DNA of 64,000 nt from Tomocerus qinae (Eukaryota > Arthropoda > Collembola > Entomobryomorpha > Tomoceridae), in assembly GCA_020055645.1 (NCBI GenBank), contig CM034549.1, positions 31,705,930 through 31,769,929 on the forward strand. Direction: 5' to 3'. How positions within the stretch are numbered: position 1 is the stretch's first letter; each line of letters opens with the position of its first letter. The translations under genes and the position numbers were made by a program. Below the pieces are notes generated by a model, which searched no databases, was not told the DNA's origin, and saw nothing but the letters and a program-made list of their open reading frames with translations. This document shows, one piece after another, positions 28,101-39,870 of the stretch.

Positions 28101-31100
28101 GCCCAAAAATAATCATATGTATAGTAGTTGTGGCGGAGGAAAGAAAGTATGTATGGGACCGTCTTTGAGAGTTAGAACAATTCCATAACCTCAAAGACAA
28201 TGAAGATTGGCAGTGTACATAGCCCTTTATACTTAGACGGCTCTGCTAAGTAAGGCAATAGATATTATGCTTCTGAAAGGTTGCATTAACATGATGTTCC
28301 GAGTTAAATCTCCCAACTAACACGGAGAACACAATAAGGGCGGAACCACACCTTCAAAAAGAATACTTGACTTATCACACGTATAAAACAAGCACTTTGG
28401 TACCACCTTATCGTAGTGTGGCTGATAAACCACACCCACTTTGGCTATTGCTATTGCAATTTACAATCCGCCGTTTTGGTTATACACTACTTCAACTAAA
28501 GTAGCGAGTAAGTAAAATTGACAATTTAAAAGAAACCTGTCTCTCAAATTCTCAGTGCTATCTTCTCCGATGGGCTTGGGTGTTACGCTAAAATTAATAG
28601 GAGAAAGCAGACGTTTTAGTCTAGTGCAGGATAAAGATATCACTTAGGCTTTACTACATTTCGTCTACTGCTAGCAATATTCTTATACTATGTCTATACA
28701 CAGCACAGTAAGTAACTAGTATGCATGTAGATAAAATACATTAGCGTGTTCAAGACAGCAATAAAATCTCGACATTCCTCAAGAATAAAAGCAATTGAAT
28801 GGTTTCCTCTCGATTGAGTGGTAAATGAGCCATTTCTATTGTGATACGGAGAATCGCGTGGATTCTGTATTTCTCCTATTAGAAACGTACCCTATGGCTG
28901 TATGCATAAGTGGTACTGCTCATAGTACCTATAAGGGAAAACTTGAGCTGTAAACCTTCTCTTACGGATAGACGCTATTACAACGTATATCACACACGAT
29001 ATTAAACTGTCTGTCTGGATTTGGGGCAGACTGATTTGACTAATTCTAACTTATCCCTTTCAGCAGGTATTACTAAAATTTCCTAACAAAATTAAATACC
29101 TAATTGAATTTTTACACGGCTGCATGAATGCATGATAATTCTTGGAAACAATACTGGTTGCCTGCCTAGTATAAAAAATTTATTGAAACCAATCCACCTG
29201 AGATGTGATTTGCTGTATTAATTGGATAACTTGAAGGATTTTAGGAACGGTATTTTATTGTGTGTCTACATTTTTCATCCCCTGCCTGTTTTATAAAATC
29301 GATCAACCATATTGAACCAGACAGATCTGTCACTAAAGTAAGTTAAATGTTTTATATAATGAAATTTGTTGCGTACCTGAGATTGAGTATTGAGAAGAAA
29401 GCGTAGAAAGCCAGGAAGAAGAAAAGACACGCGAATCCGTAGGCGTGAAGAAAGAATCCCCATCGAATTGATGAGTTGAGGGCAGAGAGCGTGGGAGCGT
29501 AAAATATTGTCGAATTTTGAGGAGTATGTTGTGTTTCTGAGTCCAAATGACGAGAACAATTGAGGCTATCAGTCTCTCCAGCATACTCGGAGAATTCTGT
29601 CCCACTGCTGTTCAAATTTCCTGTCAAATGTTTTTCAATTGTTAATTCTGTATGACATAATTGCATCTAATGTAAAATGGTAAGTACATGTTATGTAATA
29701 AAGATCGTCATCGCCTATTAAACTATTTGAGCTGCTTAACTAGTTCAAAAAAGCCAACTGCAATGTTTAAAACAAAATGAAACCCCTGTCTCCGTCTGTC
29801 AGTCGAAGAAGCAAAATTACATTTTTCAACTTAGTACAAAATTAATTTCCATAATTGTTGAGATTAACTGCACAGACATTCCGAGTCCGAATTAATCCCT
29901 ATTCAATAGCTTTTAATGTTAAGCGATAGTTGTGTGGGACTTAACATTCCTGCTCACTACTTGATGTAATGCAGTTCTTCTGTATTTAGCAAAGTAGTTG
30001 GATTTGGATAGAAGCCAATGAGATAGTGCCCTGGTTGTAATATAATTCTGTGCCAAACAAAGACAGTGTAACACGGCTTTTGCTAACATTACAAAAGGAC
30101 AAAATGGATGAATTGTATTGTATCGAAAGACAAAGGCAAGGTCATCAAAATCTCGTTCCAGTCGTTAATTTTGAAGTTTGGGATGGAAAGGAGAGCAAAT
30201 CGGAATCCGTGGATTCGCTATCCGCTCCGTTCACCCTTGTCCTTCCATTGTGTGTCAGTTTTCCCTGTTTATCTGCACATAGTTAGCAAACAATCCTGAA
30301 AAGACGTGGAAAAACAGAGTCGTAGTAAGTTTGATAACTAATGCACGCTCCAGTAGCAGATGAGAGGAGTTGACTTCAGTTATAATTTAGTGTACACAGA
30401 GAGAGTAGAACTGTGAAATCTCAACGTTTACTGACAAAAGCCTGAGAAATTCATTAGAATCCTTTGTGACTCTATCATTGTACTATTGTAGCAAATTCTT
30501 TCTTCGCCTCTGAATCCCCATTTTTTACGACGAAACTGTAATTGAAGACGGAAAGACAATTCGGATCACGGTCCTCATTAACTCAGGTTTATAGTGCAAA
30601 TTAGGAGAAACTTTCCCAATGAATGTAGAACGCTACTCACTCTCAAATCTGTACAAATGACCCACAGACCTGACAAAGGTACATCCCACTGTAACTAGGT
30701 CTATTGATGTAAGTCAACGGGCAATTAGATTTTGTCTTCACTACTGCATACAAAACTACAAGATACGTGGTAACAATATTAAGGCTGTTAATATACACGT
30801 TAATGTATACCTACCAAACCTTAGTCTATAATGTTGACTTTGTTATCTGTCCGTGGTTGAACTTTCTACCAGTTAGTCAGAGACTCTTGTTAGTTAGTGA
30901 TAATACACCGACTGACATGTTGCAAACTTTAAATGACTCGGAGACGAGCTCCTTAATGTGTGCTTCCACTCTATTTTACAAAACAGCAAAAGTTTTCTTG
31001 GAAGAAGTACATAGCGTTTATAGTTTGGAAACATGTTTGACTTCCAAAAACCTGTTTGTAGACACATGTGGCATTTATCACACTATTTTACACGCACCAG

Positions 31101-34100
31101 TGTAGTGAACACGAAACAGCGGAGAGTACTCATAGATGAAGAATTATTTCTAATGCAAAAATAAATGATGAATCAAGTATATCACATCAATTTGCATGTA
31201 GATACCTATTTTAATTTGCACTTGTAATAAGCGTAGACTTGAACTTAAATATGTACATAAAGGAAGTTTACATCCCTCTCTATTTTGATTTTTGAAGACA
31301 TGCTGAAATACAATTTTCTTTGATGACGACTGTAAGAGGAATCTGTTCTGTTTGAAGTGGTGAAACTTTCTTGAATTGTACTTTCTTAAGCCAAGTGGAA
31401 TAGGATTTAAGCGTCTCTGGCTTCTGTAAACCTGTCTTCACTTAAGTTATGTATTAGACCTGTTTCTAACTTTATTTCTTTGCCCAAGTAAACAAGACTC
31501 TCCAAAACTAATCCTCGACGCCACTCCAAGTCCCACACAGTCAAAGTAGCTCTCAAAGAAATCCGAGTGACTAGAAGAAATAAGAAATGCTACATAAATA
31601 CATCTCGACCAAAACATTTTTATAATGCATTACACGTACCTTTAGAATACTACAAAACCCATATTGTTATTTAAAATGCTTTGTAAATCATTATCGCCAT
31701 AAGTTTTGGCTATTTTACACAGAGTCTGGCAAATGAGATAAATAAAAGTATATTTTTCTTCTTCGTGTGCCTCGAAGCAGTTATAGTAGATAAATGACGC
31801 AACAGAAATCTAAAACTATTCATAGAGTTCAGAAACTGCACTATAACTATAACTTGGAAATTATTTATGCTAAAATACTTTTGTTTGTTCAAAACGCTTG
31901 GAACTCAAATGATAAAACAATCTGTTCGGTTAAAGCAGGAAAGTATACGTAGGATTTGAGGTTAAATTATGTTAAAGGAAATTGCTGACGACCGGAGTTG
32001 ACAGGGAGGCAGGATTCCCATAGTTTCTCCTGTCGTCGCATGTAAGAAGCAATTATGAAAGTCCGTGTTTCTAGCATCTTTGATTATTGCATGTGGTGGC
32101 AGAGTGGGGTTGGGGATAATTGGGAGAACTAATCGATTTCTTTGTAGCGTTATCAGATGTAATTACAATTAGCGACATGAAGCAATATTTGTAAGTAAAG
32201 CTGACTTGTATAATGCATAGGTACAAGTATTTCTGAGCACTTAAGCTCATTCAGTTTCGGGAACATAAGACGGCTTTCTTGAAAAATGGAGTAACGGCGT
32301 TCTCTCTTCATTAAAAGTGGATTGTCTTATCGTGAGACAAGGGAGGCTTTGTCATTTGAGTGGGCTAAGATGCACAGAGCCTGATTGTATCTGAGTATAA
32401 CATCAATTTTCGTTGAGAGTGCCCAATAGAGATGCGCATTAAAAGGAGGAAGCTTCAAAGTCGTGACCGTTAAGGAGAGAGTAGTGAAAGTAAGTAATTC
32501 ACAGAGTAATTTTCTCGAGTCTGCTTTCAGGAGATGTGAAAAGGCAGAGCTGACGCACTCAGCTCACTCAAGTGTCTATGTATCGTACAAGCCATCACAT
32601 TATTATCATTATGTTTTACTTTGCTCCTCTGCCATATCCCATCATTATCATTAGAACGGAGCATGCAGAGTCAAGTCGAGTCAACTTAAGTCTTTCCACT
32701 CCACTCAACAATCTTACCTTACTGAAAGCTCTTCTATTACTATCAAAACTTCGTAATCATCTTCATAAATTTTTCAAAACTTCTCTACCACTTGCACCAC
32801 TTCAACTAATGTTATTTACATATCAAACCATTTCCCTTTTCCCTACTAATTCTCTGCTTTCATAAGCTTCACTGCATTTGCCATGACATGCTTCTCACTC
32901 AATCCCGCTACCAACCAGTCAACAATTTGTTTCTCAATTTCACAAGAGAGCTTTTCCATTTACTTTGGATTTTTATTACTGCTTCATACAACGAGATCAC
33001 ATAATCACATTTTAGTTTTCAAACGCTGTACCAATGGCTTAACAAATTTTGCCTTTGTCACTTTCTAAACCTACTTCCCACAGAATACATTTGGAACACC
33101 ATTTGTTTATTTACCATTTACATTCAAACCGAAAGCAATTCTACTAATTATCGTGTACACTTCGCATATGCTCTACTACTACTCCAGGCCAAGGCGCTTA
33201 TATTATCTTGGATATCATTAAATGTATTGTTTGTAGTACATATATTCACCAAATGAAGAGTTTCAAAACCAAAAAATCGATCTAATTTTGCTGACAAGTG
33301 CGTACATGTATAAATTGCACTATAAACTATAAACTTACTTGTAAATGAACCTGAATTATTTTGATTAAGCCTATGAAACAGGTTCAATTTAAACTTTTGA
33401 TCATTTATGCTGAAATATGTTATCACTAATCAACTACTTTTAACTTTGTTCTCGTATGTCAAAGTAACTTAGTCTATATAGAAGCCACATTGGCAAATAT
33501 TTGTGATGCTGATAGAGAAAACGAATTCGTACCGCATCTATTCATCATCCACAAGCGACATGAAATTACATTGGATATCAAAGAGTCCTACAAGGAGGAA
33601 ACCTCAGAGTTCACCCAAAGCACAACCATCAGAAATGTTGATGAGAAAAAGTATTGGGGCACTACAGGGCTTTATGTTTAGATGAGTGTCGGAAAGGTTA
33701 ATTCTATAATTAATCTAATAAGTAGAAGAAGGATTCGTGCGCGCGTTATTCTTTCTGTAAACCTGATTTTCGAAGCAATTACAACTGAAATCTCAAAGTT
33801 TGACTCGAATAACGATTGGTTTGATGCAGCTCGTGCAATGCACTATATAATCCTAAAGTACAGAAATCCATAATGCACAACACTTAGTCATAAACATACA
33901 TATATACCATAAATACTAAATTGACATAAAAATCCCAATTTGTAAGAGACAAGACTGAGGGAATAAGCAGTAGGTTGCCATTATGCAAGCCAATGTTTTG
34001 TCAAACATGGACGATCCCGTGATGACTGAATCCCACTCTTTCGCATTCAATGAAATGAATCGCTATTATTTCAGAAACCATGAAACCAACCATGAATGCA

Positions 34101-37100
34101 GAAAATACATTTTACAGAGCCAAACAAATCTGATGAACCTACAACATACAGAGTCTACAAGGCAAACTTTATCTTGGCATTGTTATGGTATGTCCTGTAC
34201 AGTTCTAGTATAGCATTTATATAGCTATTCGTATTCGCACTGTATTAATAACATAAGAGCTCTAACTCTGCAGCATTAGCAATTACACAGCTCACAGGAT
34301 GATGATTTGAGTAGAGCAAATGGATAGCATTCGTAGAATTGCTCTAAGGTCTCACTATTTCCTAATTACAATACTAACATGAGCTAATGAGCTTTGAAGT
34401 AGCAGTATATGGAATCTTGTCTCTAGATATTACAGACTAGTGTTCAGGGTATGATATTAGCTACTATAAGACAATTCATATAGGTCACATAAACAATATC
34501 ACTACTACTGTGGATTCAACAGATTACCTAATTTCCTCTGGTAGGAAATTCAGCAATTTTCCAATGAAAACTGCAACGTGTGCTACTCCATAGAATTGCT
34601 TGCTCCAGTTTAAATCATTCATTCACCATCCTGCTTTATCTACATCTACTTCCTTACTTCTCTACATGAGAGCCAAAAGCTGAAGAGCTGTCATTAGTGG
34701 CATATTATAACATTTTTTAAAGCACAACACAATAAAAGTTAATTCTGACATTTTACTTTTCCTTTAGAATGTATAAAAATAGCACACCCACCCAAAACCA
34801 AGCAAGGTAGGAAATCTTACACGAAAATAAAAAAGGATGTACTTGTAGCAAAAAAATATTTAAAAAAATAAGCCCTCTTAACTCTGAAAAGTACATCTGA
34901 GAATTGAGAACATTTCATTAATTCGATTGAAGTAAGGTGGAAAAATCGATAAACAGTTTTTCAACGTGTCTTGCGTCCATACAGTTCCTATTAGGCTTTA
35001 CTTAATACAGCTAGAGATGTTTACTAGAAACCAGGCTAGTTCATTATTACAAAGTATGTATTTCGTAAGTACTTAGCTAATTAAATGTAAGTAGCACAGG
35101 TGAAACTCATTGTTTTATATGATACCGGACTATATGTACCTATGTATAATACTATTACAGAACGGATTGCATCGAGGCTTGTTGCAATCAAATTAGTATA
35201 GTCTTTTGTTCCTAGTTTAGCAGTGTGGCCAGGCATTATTACAGAATTTAAAGCCTAAGAGTACCTTGGAGATTATTGTAATAAATCCTATTACACGTCA
35301 TAGAATGATAGAACTCTACTTCATCTATCAAAGCGAATTGAATAATGTACTTATGATTCCTGCCTCCTTCTTTTCTTGTCTGCTACAATATTACAATATA
35401 AATAAGTATTCCTATAAGCAAATGTACTCTGAATATAGATGGACGATATATTTATATATCCAACAGCAAAGATGAAACGAAGTAAACGTCTAAATTTTCA
35501 TGTAGACCCATCTATCTAAGCACACTTGGCAAATCCGATATGACAAGAAATGAAAGGATTTTTGCACAATGTGGTGAAAGTCTTAGTGTATGTCCTACTT
35601 GCGTCGTGTCATACATGCTGGCTGAAAGATACATTGACTATTCACATATTCCACATAGTACTTTTCTGTTGGGTCTGCAATGAATCTTTCATGACGTGAC
35701 GGCTTTCCATCCACGGACAGCTAGAAGAAGATGGAGGAAGGAAGAGCCTAGATCTCCACGACTGACGTCCTTTCTCCCATTCTTCATTCTGAGCTGAATA
35801 TCATGCTCTGTGCTCACAGCTCGAATTATCGTACCTTCCCACTCACAAACTAACTATTAAAAGGCAACTAGTGCCCAATTAAACTATCATTAGTTCCACT
35901 ATTACGCATTATAAGACCAAAAGTAATTCTAAAATATATGCTCATAGACTGGTATTATTACCCCATTCCGTCTAAATTGATTGTCCAGCCTTCTGCTTTC
36001 CCTTCATACATGCACATGTGTAATCTTATAACATAATGGACACGGGCTACGTGAAGCGACAACTTAGCTCTCAAAGAAAGCTCAAATTGAGCCTGTGTAG
36101 TAAACGTAGCTCATGGTCCATGGTCATTAATAATGTAGCACTAGTGCACTCACGACCATTGTAGTTATTAATTAGGTATCTTATTTTACAATATAGCAAT
36201 CTTCTATGTGCATGTCTTTCAGTTGGAAGTAGAGATCTATTATTAAAAACAATTATTAAGTTATCCATAACCAAAAGCGTCTTTTCTGTAGCGTAACTTA
36301 TGACCCTTTCATAACCATAAGTAACAATTAATATTATAGGCACGATTATATTAATAATATAAATACTTTCTAAAACTAAAGTTACAGAAACTTAGTAATA
36401 ACGTTACCTATATGAATTCATTAAGCCATTACGATTTACGACCTAATTTCAATTGCAAAGTGGGGTAACAGCTATGGGTACATACTATGGTACCTTCTGT
36501 GGAGTTTCTATTCAAGCAGAGATTGTTTGTTTGGTTTTAGTAAATAGATATCCGTTAATTTCGTTGAGTAAGACCATGCAATTCTACAAATGTTCAAAAG
36601 ATCCCAATAATCCTTAGATTTTAAAATGTATATAGCCAAATTGAAAATATCAATAAGAATTCTGTGAATATGTGAAAGGACCAACTGCCTGGCTGTTAAT
36701 CTACTTGCTTCGGCAGCTGAGCACATTAGTAAGTAGGCGTAATTAATTGCATTATACGCAACAACAAATATTTAACCACGTAATACAGTAATCATGCATT
36801 TGGACGTATAAGAGCCAAGAGTGAGGATGATAGACATTCCTCTAGGCAAATGTAAACAAACAGAACTCTTCTCTGGCACTAATTTTAGATCGGTCATATG
36901 AATTATAAAGTAATAGGAGGGGAGTGTATAAAGAGCAAACACATTCTGATTAGTGCCATAGAATATAGTAGTAGTTTGTTTCTAATTTACATACACGCCG
37001 AGACTACGTGAAGAGACGGTCCTTGAATTTCTTACTAATGAGTTGTCTGTTTGCTCTCCTTTTTATATGTAGTCGTGTTTCTATATCTTAAACGGTTCTA

Positions 37101-39870
37101 CAATGAAGTAGTTTAGCAAGATATTTAATACTAGGAGGGCAACACTATGGAAGGTTATTGGATAGCTAACCAGATACTCGAGAGAAATCTCTCATAATAT
37201 AGTAGTCGAGTGAAGCAAAAAAAGTAAGTACATATTTACCTATAGGTGTAACAACTTAAGTATACTGGAGTATTACCTGATCGTGTGTGTGCACAAGGCA
37301 AGCTAACACAAAGGTAAACGTAACGAAGGAAGCTCTTGACGCCTAACGAAGCTATGTCATAAAAACAAGCGAACTCAGCAAGCTGAGCAGAGGAATAGCA
37401 TAAAGAGAAAGTTGACAACCACTAATTCATCTAAATACACAGATACAGGGGAAAGCACGCTTTCCCAACCTATTTCAACAGTATAGCAAAGCACAGCCAC
37501 ATTCCATTACCTTGGAATGAAGTGCATTACCGTGAATAGCATTCAACATCCTTGCTCCTTCTGTATTTCTGCTCCATCGATTGTGCCTCTATGAAATATG
37601 GGCCATATATTATTATGAAATGTTAATAGCTACTTTATTCGATCTGGAATTTCTAGTGCAAACTCCACTTAACAATCTATAACCATACTCTGTACACACG
37701 CATCAAAAGACTGCAGAGGAATATTTGTTTTTTCATGTGAGATGCGATGCCAGTTTAACTGAACGGAGACTGAATTCACAATTTAGTAAACCAATCAATC
37801 TTATGCATTCTATACGGAATTAAAAGTAAAAGGAAAGACACATGCATACTGTATATCCTTTAATTATTCCACGTTTAGCATATACAACATCAGATATTTC
37901 CACGATAAGTAGGAATTAGCACAATGGGCATAAATGCTTACGACATATCGAAGCGGATTAATATCGTTATACCCCAAGGAATTGCTCTGTTTTTGAATTA
38001 TGTAATTAGCTGTCTACATACGTCATGCATAATACAGATACGATGGAATGTTACGTAAAACATTTAGCTTGCAAGTTGCATGATGTAGTTCAATTGATAT
38101 AACATGCCTAACCACGTATGAAACTTGACATTTAGGTTTGAATAACAAAATGCTAGAATGTAGCGAAACTAAGGAATGTATTGATTAAAACTAATTAGCT
38201 ACCAGTTACCATTGCTAATTAATGGGTGGTTGTCGTCGATATTATGTTAACGTGTTTCAAGTAACGTGACAGGCTTTACTAGGCGGGTACGGCAAAACAA
38301 AAAACAAAATAATTTGGACCGAAGAAATAAATACACGTTGGTAGGTACATTTCTATGTATATAACTGGTTTAATTAAATGGAGCACTTTGTCACTCGTCT
38401 TCTACACCTTCAGCTATTCAACCTCAATTAATTCAATACTAAAATTCTATCTCTGCTCGTTTTCGTTGGAGAAAGTAGATTCATTTAGGTTCATTGCATC
38501 AGCAAGAAGAACAAACGCATCCTTGCTTTGCAAGTAGAGCAAATGAATTTACCATTATGCTCTAATTCAATTCATTTAAGGAGAAAAAGGCTTCGTGATT
38601 TCCTGCAAGGAAGTTGGTAGAGGGAGGCATCTACAGATATAACATTGTTCTAGCCACAATGAGCACTGAATTACAAAATAATACTTTTGATTTCCTTTGA
38701 TGGACTCGACTTGACTTTGGAATCTTAAGTTGAAGCAAACGAACCATTAATTCACACAAAAAGAATGGAGAGAAATTACATCTGGACAACTTTAATTTGT
38801 ATTCTGAATGCACAAACGTCTACCATTGCTCACTAATAAACGAAAGTAGCTCACTTTATATTTAACTCCACCGTTCCATGTCCTCGTCGATTTATACTTA
38901 CTTTCTACTGGTTAATGCACTTACCAATTCTGAGAAGAAGGAATCTCTGCTGTGCTCCGACCCAGAACATCATTCCTCTTTTCTCTCTGTCTCTACGCAT
39001 TAAAGGAAAAGATTTTTTCCGCTCCTGACCTCCTTTCTATAGACCCAATTACTGCCTTTCATTTCTATTCCTTTGATTCTATTTAGCACGAATTTACGCA
39101 AAGGTGAAATGTAGACTTCGGTTACGACACAACTATCAGCTACTGAGGTTTTCGCAATACTACTTTTTGACTGTTGCTTTGCAATTCACAGAAAGACCTT
39201 TTACAGCCTGAACTCCCATATATAAATAAATAAAATCATTTATTAACTACTTACGTATAGAGTATTAGATCTTACAGTTTAGATAGTTCATTTCATTTCC
39301 CCGTAGTTTATAATACTGTACCTTTGTACTAATTTATAATGCTAAAACGTTAATTTTCATGTTTCGAACAATGTTCACCAATAATTATTATACTGCCTGC
39401 CGGCATGTGAAATGCAATTTTATCTTTTCGCTTAGAAACGATTTGTAGAGAAAATTGAATACTGCATAGGGAAAAGGATTCAGAGATTCCTGAGATTGGT
39501 AATGCAATAGAAACGCAATTTATAACATTGGGAGCAGGATGTCTTTTGCCATAAGTTGATAAATGCAGTTCCATGGAGTAAAAGAAAATATATTCTGGGA
39601 GCAAAACACAATTGGAAATGAGCTGAAGTCGGCCGTTTAAAGAAAAAGTGGATATACCTAGAAGAATTGCTTAAGAAGGTAATCCTTGACTTGCTATTTC
39701 GTCATAATATTAGTAGCAAGCAGTTTCATTACCATTCCTGTTCAGTTTCGTCTGGTTCACAGTGCATTGAGCAGGGCGAGGAGGAGACGAAGCTGGTTGA
39801 GTCGCATTAAAGTCTGATCGAGGCGGGCCAGGCCAGGTTTCCAGTCCCGAAGGAATTTTCAGTCGAACGG
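6911..39870 (-). CDS. multi-pass transmembrane protein with glycosylated ectodomain and Ser/Pro-rich loop, PRRT3/PRRT4-like (5' end not found)
   Basis: Ten minus-strand exons, in transcript order 39733-39870, 29377-29620, 26186-26294, 21289-21390, 16940-17059, 15418-15571, 13893-14087, 12659-13223, 11298-11439 and 6911-7117, all have GT-AG borders and every junction keeps frame, giving about 658 residues. The order is a Pro/Asn-rich ectodomain with N-glycosylation sequons, five hydrophobic segments ([76 protein letters not shown]), a low-complexity loop of about 280 residues, then two more hydrophobic segments ([32 protein letters not shown]). [14 protein letters not shown] and PWPWFALQT recall PRRT3/PRRT4-type proteins, a similarity from memory, not a search. 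Function is unknown; a plasma-membrane protein is inferred. Introns reach 10 kb and one contains the SIAH-like gene on the other strand. The first exon and signal peptide were not found; an ectodomain exon at 52220-52359 is possible. Confidence 0.7.
7118..7891. other. intron of the minus-strand gene and promoter region of the SIAH-like gene
   Basis: The stretch 7600-7890 is less AT-rich, contains a run of TTAGG-like units near 7645-7656, and immediately precedes the SIAH-like start codon, so it is the likely promoter and 5' UTR. No exon seen. Confidence 0.4.
7892..10332 (+). CDS. SIAH/Seven-in-absentia-like E3 ubiquitin ligase
   Basis: Five exons (7892-8222, 8313-8555, 8672-8861, 8941-9106, 10261-10332) join in phase to 333 residues. 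SIAH proteins are RING E3 ligases that bind substrates through a C-terminal domain and send them to the proteasome. The order is as in the family: a basic N-terminus, a C3HC4 RING at 62-106 (Cys62, 65, 76, His80, Cys83, 86, 103, 106), SIRN, a double zinc finger at about 128-187 ([16 protein letters not shown]), and the substrate-binding domain at about 192-310 ([33 protein letters not shown]). Oddities: the RING loop between CRPK and CPTC is about nine residues longer than in vertebrate SIAH1, and the last exon adds an acidic 23-residue tail ([12 protein letters not shown]) where SIAH1 stops. The first in-frame ATG, at 7892, was chosen. The gene sits inside an intron of the minus-strand gene, and its last intron holds a MITE. 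Confidence 0.93.
9181..9188 (+). repeat. left target-site duplication of the hAT-type MITE
   Basis: CTAAAAAT directly precedes the element and is repeated exactly at 9901-9908 after its right end. Confidence 0.9.
9189..9900. mobile_element. hAT-superfamily non-autonomous element (MITE)
   Basis: A 712-bp insert in the last intron of the SIAH-like gene. Its termini are a 17-bp inverted repeat with one mismatch (TAGTGTTGCCCCGATGC on the left; the right end read inward is TGGTGTTGCCCCGATGC). It is flanked by an exact 8-bp direct repeat. The 8-bp duplication and TAGTGTTGCC-type ends are diagnostic of hAT transposons. Both ends carry clusters of the palindrome CCGATGCATCGG and variants (about 9200-9310 and 9790-9895), which look like subterminal transposase-binding repeats. 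The middle is AT-rich and encodes no transposase, so it would need a transposase supplied by another copy. Confidence 0.9.
9901..9908 (+). repeat. right target-site duplication of the hAT-type MITE
   Basis: CTAAAAAT, identical to 9181-9188. Confidence 0.9.
10338..10343 (+). terminator. polyadenylation signal of the SIAH-like gene
   Basis: AATAAA six bases after the stop codon of the last exon. If used, the 3' UTR is very short; a longer form cannot be excluded. Confidence 0.45.
10344..11297. other. intron of the minus-strand gene downstream of the SIAH-like gene
   Basis: AT-rich, no exon seen. A stretch at about 10410-10460 is roughly three-quarters identical by eye to 11808-11865, suggesting an old dispersed repeat. 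Confidence 0.4.
11298..11439 (-). CDS. exon of the PRRT-like gene: end of the cytoplasmic loop
   Basis: The acceptor follows a T-rich tract (ttgtttgttgggtgggtag) and the donor is gttagt. One base plus 47 codons, fitting the phase 2 donor at 12659. It encodes [18 protein letters not shown] and a basic end, SRKLSRKNQ, just before hydrophobic segment 6. Confidence 0.65.
11440..12658. other. intron of the minus-strand gene
   Basis: AT-rich, no supported exon on either strand. It contains one copy (about 11808-11865) of the diverged repeat also seen near 10410-10460. Confidence 0.4.
12659..13223 (-). CDS. exon of the PRRT-like gene: Ser/Pro/Asn-rich cytoplasmic loop
   Basis: The longest exon of the gene (565 bp, about 188 residues), bounded by acceptor attacag and donor gtactg, with phases matching both neighbours. 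Composition is strongly biased to Ser, Gly, Asn, Pro, Arg and Lys: [40 protein letters not shown] and [22 protein letters not shown] and RRSSRKS are typical basophilic kinase sites, so regulation by phosphorylation is a fair inference. No domain recognised. The plus-strand frame over this exon is an antisense shadow. Confidence 0.75.
13224..13892. other. intron of the minus-strand gene
   Basis: No exon or repeat seen between the two loop exons. Confidence 0.4.
13893..14087 (-). CDS. exon of the PRRT-like gene: start of the cytoplasmic loop
   Basis: A strong acceptor (ttattttctcttttag) and a strong donor (gtaagt). Two bases plus 64 codons plus one base, matching the phase 1 donor at 15418 and the acceptor at 13223. 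It encodes a small-residue hydrophobic stretch, [20 protein letters not shown], then [19 protein letters not shown]. Confidence 0.7.
14088..15417. other. intron of the minus-strand gene
   Basis: No supported exon; GC content is slightly higher around 14450-14800 but the frames there are short and broken. Confidence 0.4.
15418..15571 (-). CDS. exon of the PRRT-like gene: hydrophobic segment 5
   Basis: Fifty-one codons plus one base with a good donor (gtaagc). It encodes [19 protein letters not shown], then a basic KRV and a Gly/Ser/Thr-rich stretch. An in-frame TAG directly before the first codon marks the acceptor, whose pyrimidine tract is weak. Phase fits 16940-17059 upstream and 13893-14087 downstream. 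Confidence 0.7.
15572..16939. other. intron of the minus-strand gene
   Basis: No supported exon, repeat or RNA gene. Confidence 0.4.
16940..17059 (-). CDS. exon of the PRRT-like gene: hydrophobic segment 4
   Basis: Forty codons, phase 0 at both ends, acceptor aatttgcag, donor gtaagg. It begins [12 protein letters not shown] and runs into [20 protein letters not shown]. It joins the LQLTQ end of the 21289-21390 exon without a break in the segment pattern. Confidence 0.75.
17060..21288. other. intron of the minus-strand gene (about 4.2 kb)
   Basis: AT-rich with short purine-rich runs (GA repeat near 20227-20238, GATA repeat near 20408-20422). No exon or mobile-element ends that I can support. 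Confidence 0.4.
21289..21390 (-). CDS. exon of the PRRT-like gene: hydrophobic segment 3
   Basis: Thirty-four codons, phase 0 at both ends, acceptor aattttgcag, donor gtaagt. It encodes [18 protein letters not shown] and then a further hydrophobic run ending LQLTQ. Too short for a length-filtered frame search; found by following phase and splice sites. Confidence 0.75.
21391..26185. other. intron of the minus-strand gene (about 4.8 kb)
   Basis: No exon supported. Open frames around 22.6-23.3 kb and 24.8-25.1 kb occur on both strands at once and show no splice sites or family resemblance. Confidence 0.4.
26186..26294 (-). CDS. exon of the PRRT-like gene: hydrophobic segment 2
   Basis: One base plus 36 codons, acceptor tttctttcag, donor gtgagt. 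It encodes [20 protein letters not shown] followed by [18 protein letters not shown] is one of the stretches that recalls PRRT3/PRRT4 proteins. Confidence 0.8.
26295..29376. other. intron of the minus-strand gene (about 3.1 kb)
   Basis: AT-rich, no supported feature. Confidence 0.4.
29377..29620 (-). CDS. exon of the PRRT-like gene: ectodomain end and hydrophobic segment 1
   Basis: Acceptor catttgacag and donor gtacgc; phase 1 in, phase 2 out. The first half is polar with Asn-X-Ser/Thr sequons (NSSGT, NCS, NST, NSS), the second half is [20 protein letters not shown]. Sequons before the first segment suggest that the N-terminal side is extracellular. Confidence 0.8.
29621..39732. other. intron of the minus-strand gene (about 10 kb)
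   Basis: Several open frames of 60-112 codons occur (30.0-31.1 kb, 32.5-34.2 kb), but none has splice sites in frame, family resemblance or biased composition. I see no gene, RNA or transposon here. Confidence 0.35.
39733..39870 (-). CDS. exon of the PRRT-like gene: proline-rich ectodomain
   Basis: It lies in a patch clearly richer in G+C than its surroundings. Acceptor attttcag, donor gtaatg; two bases, 45 codons, one base. The phase matches the exon at 29377-29620. It encodes [14 protein letters not shown], then [12 protein letters not shown], with sequons NAT and NQT, which fits a proline-rich glycosylated ectodomain. Confidence 0.6.

Noticed and set aside
30767-31105. Plus-strand open frame of 112 codons inside the 10-kb intron
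   Set aside because: No splice sites in frame, no recognisable motif and random-looking composition.
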